64,000 bases of DNA. Origin: Amycolatopsis decaplanina DSM 44594 (GTDB taxonomy: Bacteria; Actinomycetota; Actinomycetes; Mycobacteriales; Pseudonocardiaceae). Below the pieces are notes generated by a model that saw only the letters and a program-made list of their open reading frames with translations, ran no database searches and had not been told where the DNA came from. Positions 15,188 to 23,802 of the stretch are shown here, in pieces; positions within the stretch are counted from its first letter, which is position 1; the number at the start of each line of letters is the position of its first letter. Made by a program: the position numbers and the translations under genes. The DNA lies in the NCBI RefSeq assembly GCF_000342005.1, contig NZ_AOHO01000026.1, forward strand, positions 319,262 through 383,261, in the 5' to 3' direction.

Positions 15188-17110
15188 GTGCCCGCAGCCA
15201 GCGCCACCGCAGTCGATGCCGGCCGCTCGTCCGGCAAGACCCGGCCCGACCTGCGCAACGTCGCCATCGTCGCACACGTCGACCATGGCAAGACGACCCT
15301 CGTCGACGCGATGCTCCGGCAGTCCGGCGCCTTCGAGGAACGCGCCGAACTCGTCGACCGCGTGATGGACTCCGGGGAGCTCGAGCGGGAAAAGGGCATC
15401 ACGATCCTCGCGAAGAACACCTCCATCCGGCGCCAGACCGACGAGGGCATGGTGACGATCAACGTCATCGACACCCCCGGTCACGCCGACTTCGGCGGCG
15501 AGGTCGAACGCGGCCTGTCCATGGTGGACGGTGTCGTGCTGCTGGTCGACGCCAGCGAGGGCCCGCTCCCGCAGACCCGGTTCGTGCTCCGCAAGACCCT
15601 CGAGGCCGGCCTGCCGGTGATCCTGGTCGTCAACAAGACCGACCGCCCCGACGCGCGGATCTCCGAGGTCGTCGAGGAGACCCACGACCTCCTGCTCGAC
15701 CTGGCCGGTGACATCGAGGACGCCGATCTCGACGCGATCCTCGACCTCCCCGTCGTCTTCGCCTCCGCCCGGTCCGGTAAGGCGAGCCTCGAGCAGCCCG
15801 CCGACGGCGCGGTGCCCGAGAGCGAGAACCTCGACCCGCTGTTCGAGACCCTGCTGCGCCACGTGCCGCCGCCCTTCGCCGACCGCGAAGGCCCGCTGCG
15901 CGCGCTGGTCACCAACCTCGACGCGTCCAACTTCCTCGGCCGGATCGCGCTGATCCGCATCCACTCCGGCAGCCTGCGCAAGGGCCAGACGGTGGCGTGG
16001 ATGCGCGAGGACGGCGAAGTCAGCTCCGTCCGCATCTCCGAACTGCTCGTCACCGAGGCGCTCACCCGCGTCCCGGCGACCGAGGCCAGCGCGGGCGAAC
16101 TGGTCGCCATCGCCGGCATCCCGGAGATCACCATCGGCGACACCCTCGCCGACGTCGACAACCCGGAGGCGCTGCCCCGGATCTCCGTCGACGAGCCCGC
16201 CATCTCGATGACCATCGGTGTCAACACCTCGCCGCTGGCCGGTCGCAACGGCGGCGACAAGGTCACCGCCCGCCTGGTGAAGGCGCGCCTGGACCAGGAG
16301 CTGATCGGTAACGTCTCGATCCGCGTCCTGCCGACCGAGCGCCCGGACACCTGGGAGGTCCAGGGTCGTGGCGAGCTGGCGCTGGCGATCCTCGTCGAGC
16401 AGATGCGCCGTGAGGGCTTCGAGCTGACCGTCGGCAAGCCGCAGGTGGTCACCCGGATGATCGACGGCAAGCTGCACGAGCCGTTCGAGCGCCTGTCGAT
16501 CGACTCGCCCGAGGAGCACCTCGGCGCGATCACCCAGCTGCTCGCCGCCCGCAAGGGCCGCATGGAGCACATGGGCGGGCACGGCTCCGGCCGCATCAAG
16601 CTCGACTACGTCCTCCCGGCGCGTGGCCTGATCGGCTTCCGCACCGACTTCCTCACCGAGACCCGCGGCACCGGTATCGCGAACCACGTGTTCGAGGGCT
16701 ACCAGCCGTGGGCGGGCGAGATCCGCACCCGGCACTCCGGCTCCCTGGTCGCCGACCGGTCCGGCCCGATCACCGCGTACGCGATGATCCAGCTGGCCGA
16801 CCGCGGCACCTTCTTCGTCGAGCCGGGCGCCGAGGTGTACGAGGGCATGGTCGTGGGCGAGAACCCGCGTGCCGAGGACCTCGACATCAACATCACCAAG
16901 GAGAAGAAGCTCACCAACATGCGCTCCTCCACCGGTGACGTGATGGAGACGCTGGCCCGGCCGCGCAAGATGGGCCTTGAAGAGGCGCTTGAGTTCTGCG
17001 CAGTGGACGAGTGCGTCGAGGTCGCCCCCGACGTCGTCCGCGTCCGCAAGGTCACGCTGGACATCAACCAGCGCGCCAAGGAGCGCAACCGCAACAAGAA
17101 CCGCGGCTGA
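15188..17110 (+). CDS. typA: Ribosome-associated GTPase TypA/BipA
   Basis: A 640-residue translational GTPase of the EF-G superfamily that binds ribosomes and is needed for stress and cold growth and for 50S assembly in studied bacteria. GTP-binding motifs are AHVDHGKTT (29-37), the switch region with REKGITILAKN, DTPGHADFGGE and NKTD. Domain II, the EF-G-like C domains and the BipA-specific C-terminal domain follow; the length is normal for the family. The GTG start has GGAG seven bases upstream. A strong terminator follows. In mycobacteria typA is followed by lpqW, as it is here. Confidence 0.95.
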   Translation: MPAASATAVDAGRSSGKTRPDLRNVAIVAHVDHGKTTLVDAMLRQSGAFEERAELVDRVMDSGELEREKGITILAKNTSIRRQTDEGMVTINVIDTPGHADFGGEVERGLSMVDGVVLLVDASEGPLPQTRFVLRKTLEAGLPVILVVNKTDRPDARISEVVEETHDLLLDLAGDIEDADLDAILDLPVVFASARSGKASLEQPADGAVPESENLDPLFETLLRHVPPPFADREGPLRALVTNLDASNFLGRIALIRIHSGSLRKGQTVAWMREDGEVSSVRISELLVTEALTRVPATEASAGELVAIAGIPEITIGDTLADVDNPEALPRISVDEPAISMTIGVNTSPLAGRNGGDKVTARLVKARLDQELIGNVSIRVLPTERPDTWEVQGRGELALAILVEQMRREGFELTVGKPQVVTRMIDGKLHEPFERLSIDSPEEHLGAITQLLAARKGRMEHMGGHGSGRIKLDYVLPARGLIGFRTDFLTETRGTGIANHVFEGYQPWAGEIRTRHSGSLVADRSGPITAYAMIQLADRGTFFVEPGAEVYEGMVVGENPRAEDLDINITKEKKLTNMRSSTGDVMETLARPRKMGLEEALEFCAVDECVEVAPDVVRVRKVTLDINQRAKERNRNKNRG

Positions 17111-17123
17111 CCCGCCGGACAGA

Positions 17124-17174
17124 CGCCGAAGGGCGCCTGCTCACTCACCGTGAGTAGGCGCCCTTCGGCGTTTT
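17124..17174 (+). terminator. Intrinsic terminator of typA
   Basis: A 21-base-pair stem (left 17124-17144, right 17150-17170, one mismatch) with a 5-base loop, followed by TTTT. It lies 13 bases after the typA stop. Confidence 0.85.
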
Positions 17175-17190
17175 CGACGCCCAATCCGGT

Positions 17191-17684
17191 CACGCACCGT
17201 ATTCAATCGGGCGTTCTTCGTTAAAGAAAGGTCCTTTCCCCGCAATTTCGCGGAGAAAGCCGATCTTCTTTTCGGGCGGTGTTCACAACACCGGAACGGA
17301 CCGGCGGAACGACGACGGAGCGGCCGCGCGCGCCGGGTCGAGAACGCGGATCCGGACCGGCGCGAAAACAAAAGATCCTAAATGTGTCCGCGGAGGACTC
17401 GTGTTCGCGATCGTTTCGGTCATCAATCGTGCGGTGGCGAACATTCCGGTCGCCGTTCCGGAATGTTCCGGGTGTGCGGAACCGATTGCGGACGAAGGTG
17501 CTTCGGCGCGGCCGAAAAGGCTCGGCCCGGCAGGAACCCAGGGGGCCTCCCGGACGTCCACCGGAGGAGGGCGGTATCCGGTCGGGCGGCGACCGGGCCG
17601 ATATGGGAATCTCGCTGCCGGGGCCATGCTCGGCGTGATAGCTCTATGGCGACGGGGCGAGGGACAAACCAGGAGGATCCAGGC
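17191..17684. other. Intergenic region without a convincing gene
   Basis: About 490 bases between the typA terminator and the lpqW-like gene. It begins with an AT-richer stretch unlike its surroundings. Open frames here have no ribosome site, no recognisable domain and, in one case, merely extend the lpqW frame upstream. I see no tRNA, riboswitch or clear promoter. It probably holds the lpqW promoter and a long 5' leader. Confidence 0.4.
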
Positions 17685-19421
17685 GTGCGGTTAGCGACCA
17701 CAGCGGCACCCATGATGGCGTGCGCGGCCGTGCTCCTCGCCGCCTGCAGCAACACCCCGCCCCCGCCCGTGGTCAGCTCGTCGGCCTCGCCGGTGAGCAC
17801 GTCGACCACGAAGACGCCTTCGCAGGTCGTAGTGGGTGTCGACGACGTCCTCGGTGGCTACAACCCGCACAACCTCGCCGACGCCTCCCAGGTGACGTCG
17901 GCGCTCTCGCAGTTGCTGCTCCCGTCGGTGTTCCGCCCCAAGGACGACGGCAGCTTCGAACTGGACAAGAACCTGATGAAGTCCGCCGAGGTCGTCTCGC
18001 AGCAGCCGTTCACGGTCGCGTACACGATCCGCCCGGACGCCTCCTGGTCCGACAGCGCGCCGATCGCCGCCGAGGACTTCGCCTACCTTCGCGAGGCGAT
18101 GCGCGACCAGCCGGGCGTCATCGGCGCCGCGGGCTACCGGCTGATCTCGGACATCCAGTCGCGTGAAGGCGGCAAGAGGGTCGAGGTCTCCTTCAGCAAG
18201 CCGTATCCGGGCTGGCAGACGCTCTTCGGCAACCTCCTGCCCGCGCATCTGCTCAAGGACGCCCCGAACGGGTGGCAGGGCGCGCTGGCGACGACGTTCC
18301 CGGCCGTCGGCGGCCCCTACTCGATCAAGGGCCTCGACACCGCGCGCGGAGAGGTCGTCCTGGAGCGCAACGAGCGCTACTGGGAGAAACCCTCCGCCCT
18401 CGACCGGATCGTGCTCCGTGCGGCCGATCAGGAGGGCACACTGGCCGCCCTGCGCAGCGGCAACGACCAGTTCGCGATGACCAGGACCGACGGCACCGGC
18501 CTCAAACGGCTCGGCGAACTCGGCTCCGCCGTCCAGCTGCACACGGTCGCGCGCCCCACGGTCGCGCAGCTCCTCCTGCGGCCGGTGAGTTCGACTCTGT
18601 CGGATCCCAAGGTGCGCGAAGGCGTCACCGCGCTGATCGACCGCGGCAAGCTGATCACCGAGGCGGCGGAGGGCGGCCCGTCGGACAAGCTCCGCGCCGA
18701 CGCCCAGGTCCGCGCCCCTTCGGCACCCGGCTTCCAGCCGACGATCCCGGCCCCCGGCCCGCCGTCGACGGCCGACCCGGCCAGGGGCGAGGAACTGCTC
18801 AAATCCGCCGGCTACACCAAGGAAGCCGGAACCTGGCGCAAGAACGGGAAGAACCTTTCGCTGGTCGTGGCCTCGCCCGCCAAGCAGGAGCCGTACGCGA
18901 CGATCGCCAAGGAGCTGACGGCCCAGCTGGTGGCCGCGGGGATCGAGGTCAACGCGATCGCGCCGCAGCCGAGGGAGCTGTTCTCGACGCTGCTGGCCAT
19001 GCCGGTGCTCAACGGGATCCAGCAGACGACGCCGGAGGGCGCGGGCAACGTCGGCATCGACATCGCGGTGATCGGCCAGGTCACCGGCGGTGCGGACGTC
19101 GCGTCGGTGCTGGCGTCCACCTTCGGCTGCCGCCCCGATCAGCTCGCCGACAAGACCAAGGCCGTCGTCCCGGGGAACCCGCTGGGCTTCTGCGACCCGG
19201 CCCTGCAGCCGTCGATCGACGCCGCGCTGACCGGCGCCACCCCGGTCGCCGAGACGCTATCGACCCTGGAACCGGAATTGTGGCGCCGGAATGTTGCCAT
19301 TCCGTTGTTCCAGCTGGCCGATACCCTCGCCATCGGCTCTGGTATTTCCGGAGTAACCGCTGGTCCTCCTATGGTGGGCCCTTTCGGGTCTGCGGTGAAC
19401 TGGACGCGGGGTCCGAAGTAG
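17685..19421 (+). CDS. lpqW: LpqW-like substrate-binding-fold lipoprotein
   Basis: A 578-residue lipoprotein of the family 5 solute-binding fold. The GTG start follows AGGAGG, and the signal ends in lipobox LLAAC, with an extracellular Pro/Ser/Thr linker after it. The position directly after typA and upstream of mshB matches mycobacterial Rv1165-Rv1166-Rv1170, where Rv1166 is LpqW. LpqW in M. smegmatis does not import peptides but steers mannoside synthesis toward lipoarabinomannan. A similar role is likely here; the alternative is a second peptide receptor for the adjacent importer. Synteny is the main argument, so the symbol is provisional. Confidence 0.7.
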   Translation: MRLATTAAPMMACAAVLLAACSNTPPPPVVSSSASPVSTSTTKTPSQVVVGVDDVLGGYNPHNLADASQVTSALSQLLLPSVFRPKDDGSFELDKNLMKSAEVVSQQPFTVAYTIRPDASWSDSAPIAAEDFAYLREAMRDQPGVIGAAGYRLISDIQSREGGKRVEVSFSKPYPGWQTLFGNLLPAHLLKDAPNGWQGALATTFPAVGGPYSIKGLDTARGEVVLERNERYWEKPSALDRIVLRAADQEGTLAALRSGNDQFAMTRTDGTGLKRLGELGSAVQLHTVARPTVAQLLLRPVSSTLSDPKVREGVTALIDRGKLITEAAEGGPSDKLRADAQVRAPSAPGFQPTIPAPGPPSTADPARGEELLKSAGYTKEAGTWRKNGKNLSLVVASPAKQEPYATIAKELTAQLVAAGIEVNAIAPQPRELFSTLLAMPVLNGIQQTTPEGAGNVGIDIAVIGQVTGGADVASVLASTFGCRPDQLADKTKAVVPGNPLGFCDPALQPSIDAALTGATPVAETLSTLEPELWRRNVAIPLFQLADTLAIGSGISGVTAGPPMVGPFGSAVNWTRGPK

Positions 19422-19494
19422 CTGTTTCGAGTCCGAGTCCGACCCTGGCGGGTGACCTTTACCGGCACGTTCGAGTGGCGGACTGATTCCTCAA

Positions 19495-19564
19495 GGTAAC
19501 CACTGTATTTCTTGATGTCAGCCGCAAGTTACCCTTTGGTCACGATCCCCCCGTAACTGGTGAC
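19495..19564 (+). promoter_or_regulatory. Cluster of GTAAC/GTGAC boxes before the peptide-importer operon
   Basis: Within 70 bases are GGTAAC (19495), GTTACC (19528), GGTCAC (19538) and GTAACTGGTGAC (19553). They sit 145-215 bases upstream of the peptide-binding protein start. Such repeated half-sites resemble those reported for MtrA-type regulators, and mtrA is in this window. The repeats are seen directly; the protein that binds them is an inference. Confidence 0.4.
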
Positions 19565-19708
19565 TGTTCGTGCATTTCCTTTCTAGCGTGCACCCGCAGT
19601 GCGCCAAATGAGTGTTGCTTGGCGTGTCATAGGCTCCGGGCCATCTCACCGGAGCGGTGTGGGGTCCTGTTCCGATCTCAGGAGCCCAGTGCTAGGAGGG
19701 CACACTTC

Positions 19709-21514
19709 ATGAGGAAGTCCAAGGCAGTCTCCGCCTGGTCGCTGGTCGCGGCCTCCGCGCTTGTGCTGAGCGCATGCAGCGGTGGCGACAGCGGCAGTAC
19801 CGACCAGAACGGGTCGTCGACCGACATCAAGAGCATGGCGGTCGGCAAGGCGCAGAACGGCGAAAACTTCAAGCTCGCGGACACCCCGGGGTACGAAGGC
19901 ACCGTCACGGTGGGCATCGACGACGGGTACTCGGGCTACAACAACGACACGCCTGACACCAACACGTCGTACAACAACTACATCCTGACTTCCGTGCTCG
20001 CCGGATCTTTGACGCTCGACGGCAACAACAAGGTCCTGCTGAACAACGACGTGCTCGACTCCTGGACGGTCACGTCGAAGTCGCCGCAGGTCGTCGAGTA
20101 CAAGATCAAGCCGAACGTCAAGTGGTCCGACGGTCAGGCTTGGGACTGTGACGACTTCTACCTGGCCTGGCTTTCCCACAGCGGCAAGGCCAAGACCTCC
20201 GACGGCAAGCAGGCCTTCCTCGCCGCTTCGACGACCGGCTACCAGCTGATCAACGAGGCCACCTGCAAGGACGACCTGACCTTCGAGACCAAGTACACCG
20301 AGCCGTACCTCGACTACAAGGGCCTCTTCGGCCCGCCGGCCATGATGCCGGCTCACATCCTCGAGGCGAAGACGGGCATCGCCGACATCACCAAGCTGGC
20401 GCCGACCGGTGACGCGGCCGAGCTGAAGAAGGCCGGCGACTTCTGGACCAACGAGTGGAAGGGCTTCAAGGCGGACATCATGCCCGCCTCCGGCCCCTAC
20501 AAGATCACCGCGTTCGACGCCAACCAGAAGGCCGTCACGCTCGAGAAGAACCCGAACTGGGTCGGTGGCAAGGGTGGTCCCTCCAAGATCGTCGTGAAGG
20601 CGATGGAGGACACCAAGGCCATGGCGACCGCGCTGCAGAACGGTGAGATCGACGTCGCCGCTTCGACCCAGCCCGACGCCACCGCGGCCAACACCATGAA
20701 GGGCCTCGCCGCCCAGGGTGTCACCTACGGTTCGGCCTCGCAGCTGACCTTCGAGCACATCGACCTCAACTACAAGCGCATGTTCAAGGACAAGGCGCTG
20801 CGCAAGGCGTTCTTCGAGGTCGTCAACCGCCAGGAGATCACCGACAAGCTGCTCAAGGAAGTTCAGGCGGACGCCACGCCGCTGAACAGCGTCGTGTTCT
20901 TCCCGGGTGAGCAGGGCTTCAAGGACAACTACAGCAGCAAGGCCGGCCTCGGCGCCGAGGCCGCGGCCAAGACGCTGACCGAGGCCGGTTGGGCCAAGGG
21001 CGCGGACGGTATCTTCGCCAAGGACGGCCAGCGCGCGTCGTTCAAGATCTCGCACAACCAGAACACCCGCCGTCAGCAGACCGTCGAGATCATCATCTCG
21101 CAGGCCAAGGCCGCCGGTATCGAGATCACGGACGACCAGGACGCCAACTTCCTGAAGGGTGGCCGTCTCGCGGCCAGCGACTACGACGCCGCGCTCTTCG
21201 GGTGGTCGGGTCAGCCGTTCAAGGCCGAGCAGAAGTCCATCTACATCACTCGTGTCGATGACAGCAGCCAGAACTACCAGGGCCTGTCGAACCCGACGAT
21301 CGACTCCTCCTTCGAGGCGGCCGTGAAGGCCACCGACGAGGCGGCTCAGCTGGAGAACTACCAGAAGGCCGATGCGGCGATCGCGGACGAGTACGCGACG
21401 CTGCCGCTGTTCCAGACCCCGTCCATGTGGGCGTTCAAGGGCATCGACCGCACTTACATGCAGTCGTACAACGGTGTCCTGTGGAACGCCGGTGAGTGGG
21501 AGCAGAAGAAGTAG
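19709..21514 (+). CDS. Peptide ABC transporter substrate-binding lipoprotein
   Basis: A 601-residue family 5 solute-binding lipoprotein (OppA/DppA type). The ATG has a strong AGGAGG site; the signal peptide ends with lipobox LVLSAC and a Gly/Ser/Asp linker. The motif for domain I, IKPNVKWSDGQAWDCDDFYLAW, is the family signature region, here broken for length: KWSDGQ followed by DDFYLAW. It leads an operon with two permeases and is convergent with a fused double ATPase. The ligand is inferred to be an oligopeptide or dipeptide. Codon use is strongly biased to optimal C-ending codons, which suggests high expression. Confidence 0.88.
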   Translation: MRKSKAVSAWSLVAASALVLSACSGGDSGSTDQNGSSTDIKSMAVGKAQNGENFKLADTPGYEGTVTVGIDDGYSGYNNDTPDTNTSYNNYILTSVLAGSLTLDGNNKVLLNNDVLDSWTVTSKSPQVVEYKIKPNVKWSDGQAWDCDDFYLAWLSHSGKAKTSDGKQAFLAASTTGYQLINEATCKDDLTFETKYTEPYLDYKGLFGPPAMMPAHILEAKTGIADITKLAPTGDAAELKKAGDFWTNEWKGFKADIMPASGPYKITAFDANQKAVTLEKNPNWVGGKGGPSKIVVKAMEDTKAMATALQNGEIDVAASTQPDATAANTMKGLAAQGVTYGSASQLTFEHIDLNYKRMFKDKALRKAFFEVVNRQEITDKLLKEVQADATPLNSVVFFPGEQGFKDNYSSKAGLGAEAAAKTLTEAGWAKGADGIFAKDGQRASFKISHNQNTRRQQTVEIIISQAKAAGIEITDDQDANFLKGGRLAASDYDAALFGWSGQPFKAEQKSIYITRVDDSSQNYQGLSNPTIDSSFEAAVKATDEAAQLENYQKADAAIADEYATLPLFQTPSMWAFKGIDRTYMQSYNGVLWNAGEWEQKK

Positions 21515-21562
21515 GGCTTCCGCCCCGCTTTTTCACCACTCGCTTACGCGATCCTGGTGGTA

Positions 21563-21589
21563 GGGGGCCCGGCCACAAGCCGGGCCCCC
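21563..21589 (+). terminator. Strong stem-loop after the peptide-binding protein
   Basis: GGGGGCCCGGC-CACAA-GCCGGGCCCCC, an 11-base-pair GC-only stem without a T-run. It lies between the binding protein and permease genes and probably gives partial termination or protects the upstream message, so that more binding protein than permease is made. Confidence 0.6.
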
Positions 21590-21680
21590 GTACCAGCCGG
21601 AAGTAGCTGTTGACCGTAGGGTTACCGCCACTACGGTGGACAACCGGGCAGCGGTCCAGTACTTCGGCGGCCAGGCCCGG

Positions 21681-22712
21681 ATGAGGAGCAGTTCGTTGAA
21701 CCTGGTGATCTATATTCTTCGCCGTCTGGCGATATCGATTCCCGTCCTGTTGGTCGGGACTTTCCTGTGTTTCGTCATGGTCGCCGGCACCGGTGACCCG
21801 CTCGCCGAGATGAAGAGCAACCCGGCCATGAGCAAGGAAGCCATCGCGCAGCTGGCCTCGCAGCTCGGGCTGGACCAGAGCATCGTGCCCCGGTACTTCA
21901 CTTGGCTCGGCAACTTCGTGACCGGCGACTGGGGCGTGTCCATCGCACAGGGCAACGCGCAGGCCGAGGTGTTCCCGAAGGTCATGGCCGCGTTCGAGGT
22001 CACCTTGAAGCTCGTCGTCGGAGCCGAGATCCTCGCGCTCATCCTCGGCGTCCTCGTCGGTGTGGTCGCGGCGGTCAAGCAGTACTCGATCATCGACTAC
22101 ATCGCCACCACGCTGGCCTTCCTGCTGTTCTCGATGCCGATCTTCTGTGTCGCCATCGTGCTCAAGCGGTACGCGATCGAGTTCAACGGCTGGGTGCGCG
22201 ACCTGGGATTGTCCGATGTGCTCGGTAATCCCTGGATCCGCACCACGAGTCCGGAATCGCTGAATTTCGACGGTCCAGGCGGTTTCCTGGCCAGTTACAT
22301 CGGCGCGTACCTGCTGCCGACGCTGTCCATCATGGCGATCAGCTTCGCCGCGTACAGCCGGTTCCAGCGCGCTTCGATGCTGGAGACGCTGAACGCGGAC
22401 TACGTGCGGACAGCGCGCGCCAAGGGGCTCGCCAACGGCCGGGTCATCTTCCGCCACGCCTTCCGGAACGCGCTCATCCCGGTGACCACGCTGTTCTCCG
22501 TCAACTTCGGTGCCGTGCTCTCGGGCGCGATCATCACCGAGACGGTGTTCAACTGGAATGGCATGGGCAAGCTGCTCGTCGAAGCCGTGACCAAGAGCGA
22601 TACGCAAGTGATGATGGGATGGCTGGTGCTCATCGCCAGCAGCATCATCGTCGCCAACCTGATCGCCGACCTGATGTACGGCATCCTGGACCCGAGGATT
22701 CGCGTTGGCTGA
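21681..22712 (+). CDS. Peptide ABC transporter permease, DppB/OppB type
   Basis: A 343-residue permease with six helices. It opens IYILRRLAISIPVLLVGTFL, the classical first helix of DppB/OppB, and carries the long extracytoplasmic loop after it. The coupling loop DYVRTARAKGLANGRVIFRH (the EAA motif) is present near residue 250. ATG 21681 is used here; TTG 21696 has the better ribosome site (AGGAG, 6 bases) and may be the true start. The stop overlaps the TTG start of the second permease by 8 bases. The gene appears intact, unlike its partner. Confidence 0.87.
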   Translation: MRSSSLNLVIYILRRLAISIPVLLVGTFLCFVMVAGTGDPLAEMKSNPAMSKEAIAQLASQLGLDQSIVPRYFTWLGNFVTGDWGVSIAQGNAQAEVFPKVMAAFEVTLKLVVGAEILALILGVLVGVVAAVKQYSIIDYIATTLAFLLFSMPIFCVAIVLKRYAIEFNGWVRDLGLSDVLGNPWIRTTSPESLNFDGPGGFLASYIGAYLLPTLSIMAISFAAYSRFQRASMLETLNADYVRTARAKGLANGRVIFRHAFRNALIPVTTLFSVNFGAVLSGAIITETVFNWNGMGKLLVEAVTKSDTQVMMGWLVLIASSIIVANLIADLMYGILDPRIRVG

Positions 22713-23636
22713 CTTGAACTCCCTTATCGCGGCGGAAGGCTCCAAGTCCGCCGATGGCACGCTTCCGGAAGAGGCCCTGCCCGAGCCGCAGAGTCAGGGC
22801 AAGCTGGTCCTGCGCAAATTCCTGCGGCACAAGCTGGCGATGATCTGCACGGGATCCTGCTGCTCCTCGTGCTCACCGTGCTGATCATGCCGATCTTCTG
22901 GCCTTACAGCTACGAGGACAGCTCCTTCCCCTCCTTCGCCAAGCCCAGCGCGGACTATCCGCTCGGGACGACGCAGGTCGGCAAGGAGATGGTGTCGCAG
23001 ATCCTGCGCGGCACCCAGTACTCGCTGCTGATCGCGCTCATCGTGTCGCTCGTCGCCACCACCATCGGCACCGTTTTCGGCGCCATGGCCGGCTACCTGC
23101 GCGGCTTCACCGACTCCGCGATCTCGCGCGTGACGGACCTGTTCCTGATCGTCCCGCAGATCGCCGCCGCGGCCATCCTGGCCAAGGTGTTCGGTGGCGG
23201 TAGCTGGTACATCGTCGCGATGGTGCTGGCGGCCTTCGGCTGGATGCCGATCGCCCGTATCGCCAGGGCCGAGTCGATGTCGCTGTCCCAGCGCGAGTTC
23301 GTGGACGCCGCCCGCGCGTCCGGTGCCGGGACGTTCCACATCGTGTTCAAGCATCTGGTGCCGAACATGGTCGGCCTCATCACGGTCAACGCGACCCTCG
23401 CGATCGCGCAGGCCGTGCTGATCGAGGCGGCGCTGTCCTTCATCGGACTGGGGGTGCAGCTGCCGGACACCTCGCTCGGCCGCGTCATCCTCGAGAACTA
23501 CGCGCAGCTGCAGGCGCGGCCGGCGCTGTTCTTCGGCCCGTTCATCGTGCTGGTGCTGATCTCGCTGACGATCAACTTCATCGGTGACGGTCTGCGGGAC
23601 GCTTTCGACCCGCGGCAGCGCCGTCAGAAGGCGTAA
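22705..23636 (+). pseudogene. Peptide ABC transporter permease, DppC/OppC type, frameshifted
   Basis: The second permease of the importer. The frame begins at TTG 22705 (GAGG site 7 bases upstream) and reads a normal cytoplasmic N-terminus ending KFLRHKLAMICTG. One base is then missing at about 22850-22851: the first frame runs to a TGA at 22882, while the rest of the protein (ILLLLVLTVLIMPIFW onward) continues in the next frame to 23636. The remainder is intact, with coupling loop EFVDAARASGAGTFHIVFKH. A GTG at 22869 could give a 255-residue product lacking most of helix 1. This is a real one-base deletion or a sequencing error in a short G run; I cannot tell which. Confidence 0.8.
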
Positions 23637-23646
23637 GGCCCTCTTT

Positions 23647-23701
23647 AGCGCGTGAAGCCCCCTTCCCTCGGCTCAGCCAAGGGAAGGGGGCTTCACGCGC
23701 T
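23647..23701. repeat. Family A-like palindrome, 22-bp perfect arms
   Basis: Arms AGCGCGTGAAGCCCCCTTCC plus CT, and the exact complement, with an 11-base loop. It is 10 bases after the permease stop and lies between convergent genes, so it can end transcription from both sides. It shares the CGTGAAG...CCCTT core with the other family A elements. Confidence 0.85.
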
Positions 23702-23733
23702 TCGGTACCGAGAATGCTCACCTAGTGCCCCCG

Positions 23734-23792
23734 AAGTACGTGAAGGCCCCCTTCACCGCGTCTAGCGCGGTGAAGGGGGCCTTCACGTACTT
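23734..23792. repeat. Family A palindrome, 27-bp perfect arms
   Basis: Perfect inverted repeat, 23734-23760 with 23766-23792, around the loop TCTAG. The left arm starts AAGTACGTGAAGGCCCCCTT. It is the second palindrome in the same 166-base gap between the permease and the convergent ATPase gene. Confidence 0.9.
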
Positions 23793-23802
23793 CTGAGAAG
23801 CG

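Noticed and set aside
17382..17684. Upstream extension of the lpqW-like gene
   Set aside because: The frame stays open, but the extension is Arg/Gly-rich without domain character, and the GTG at 17685 has AGGAGG and a proper lipoprotein signal.
22705..22884. Programmed -1 frameshifting to make the full permease
   Set aside because: The shift direction would fit, but there is no slippery heptamer or downstream pseudoknot-like structure at the junction; a base deletion or sequencing error is simpler.
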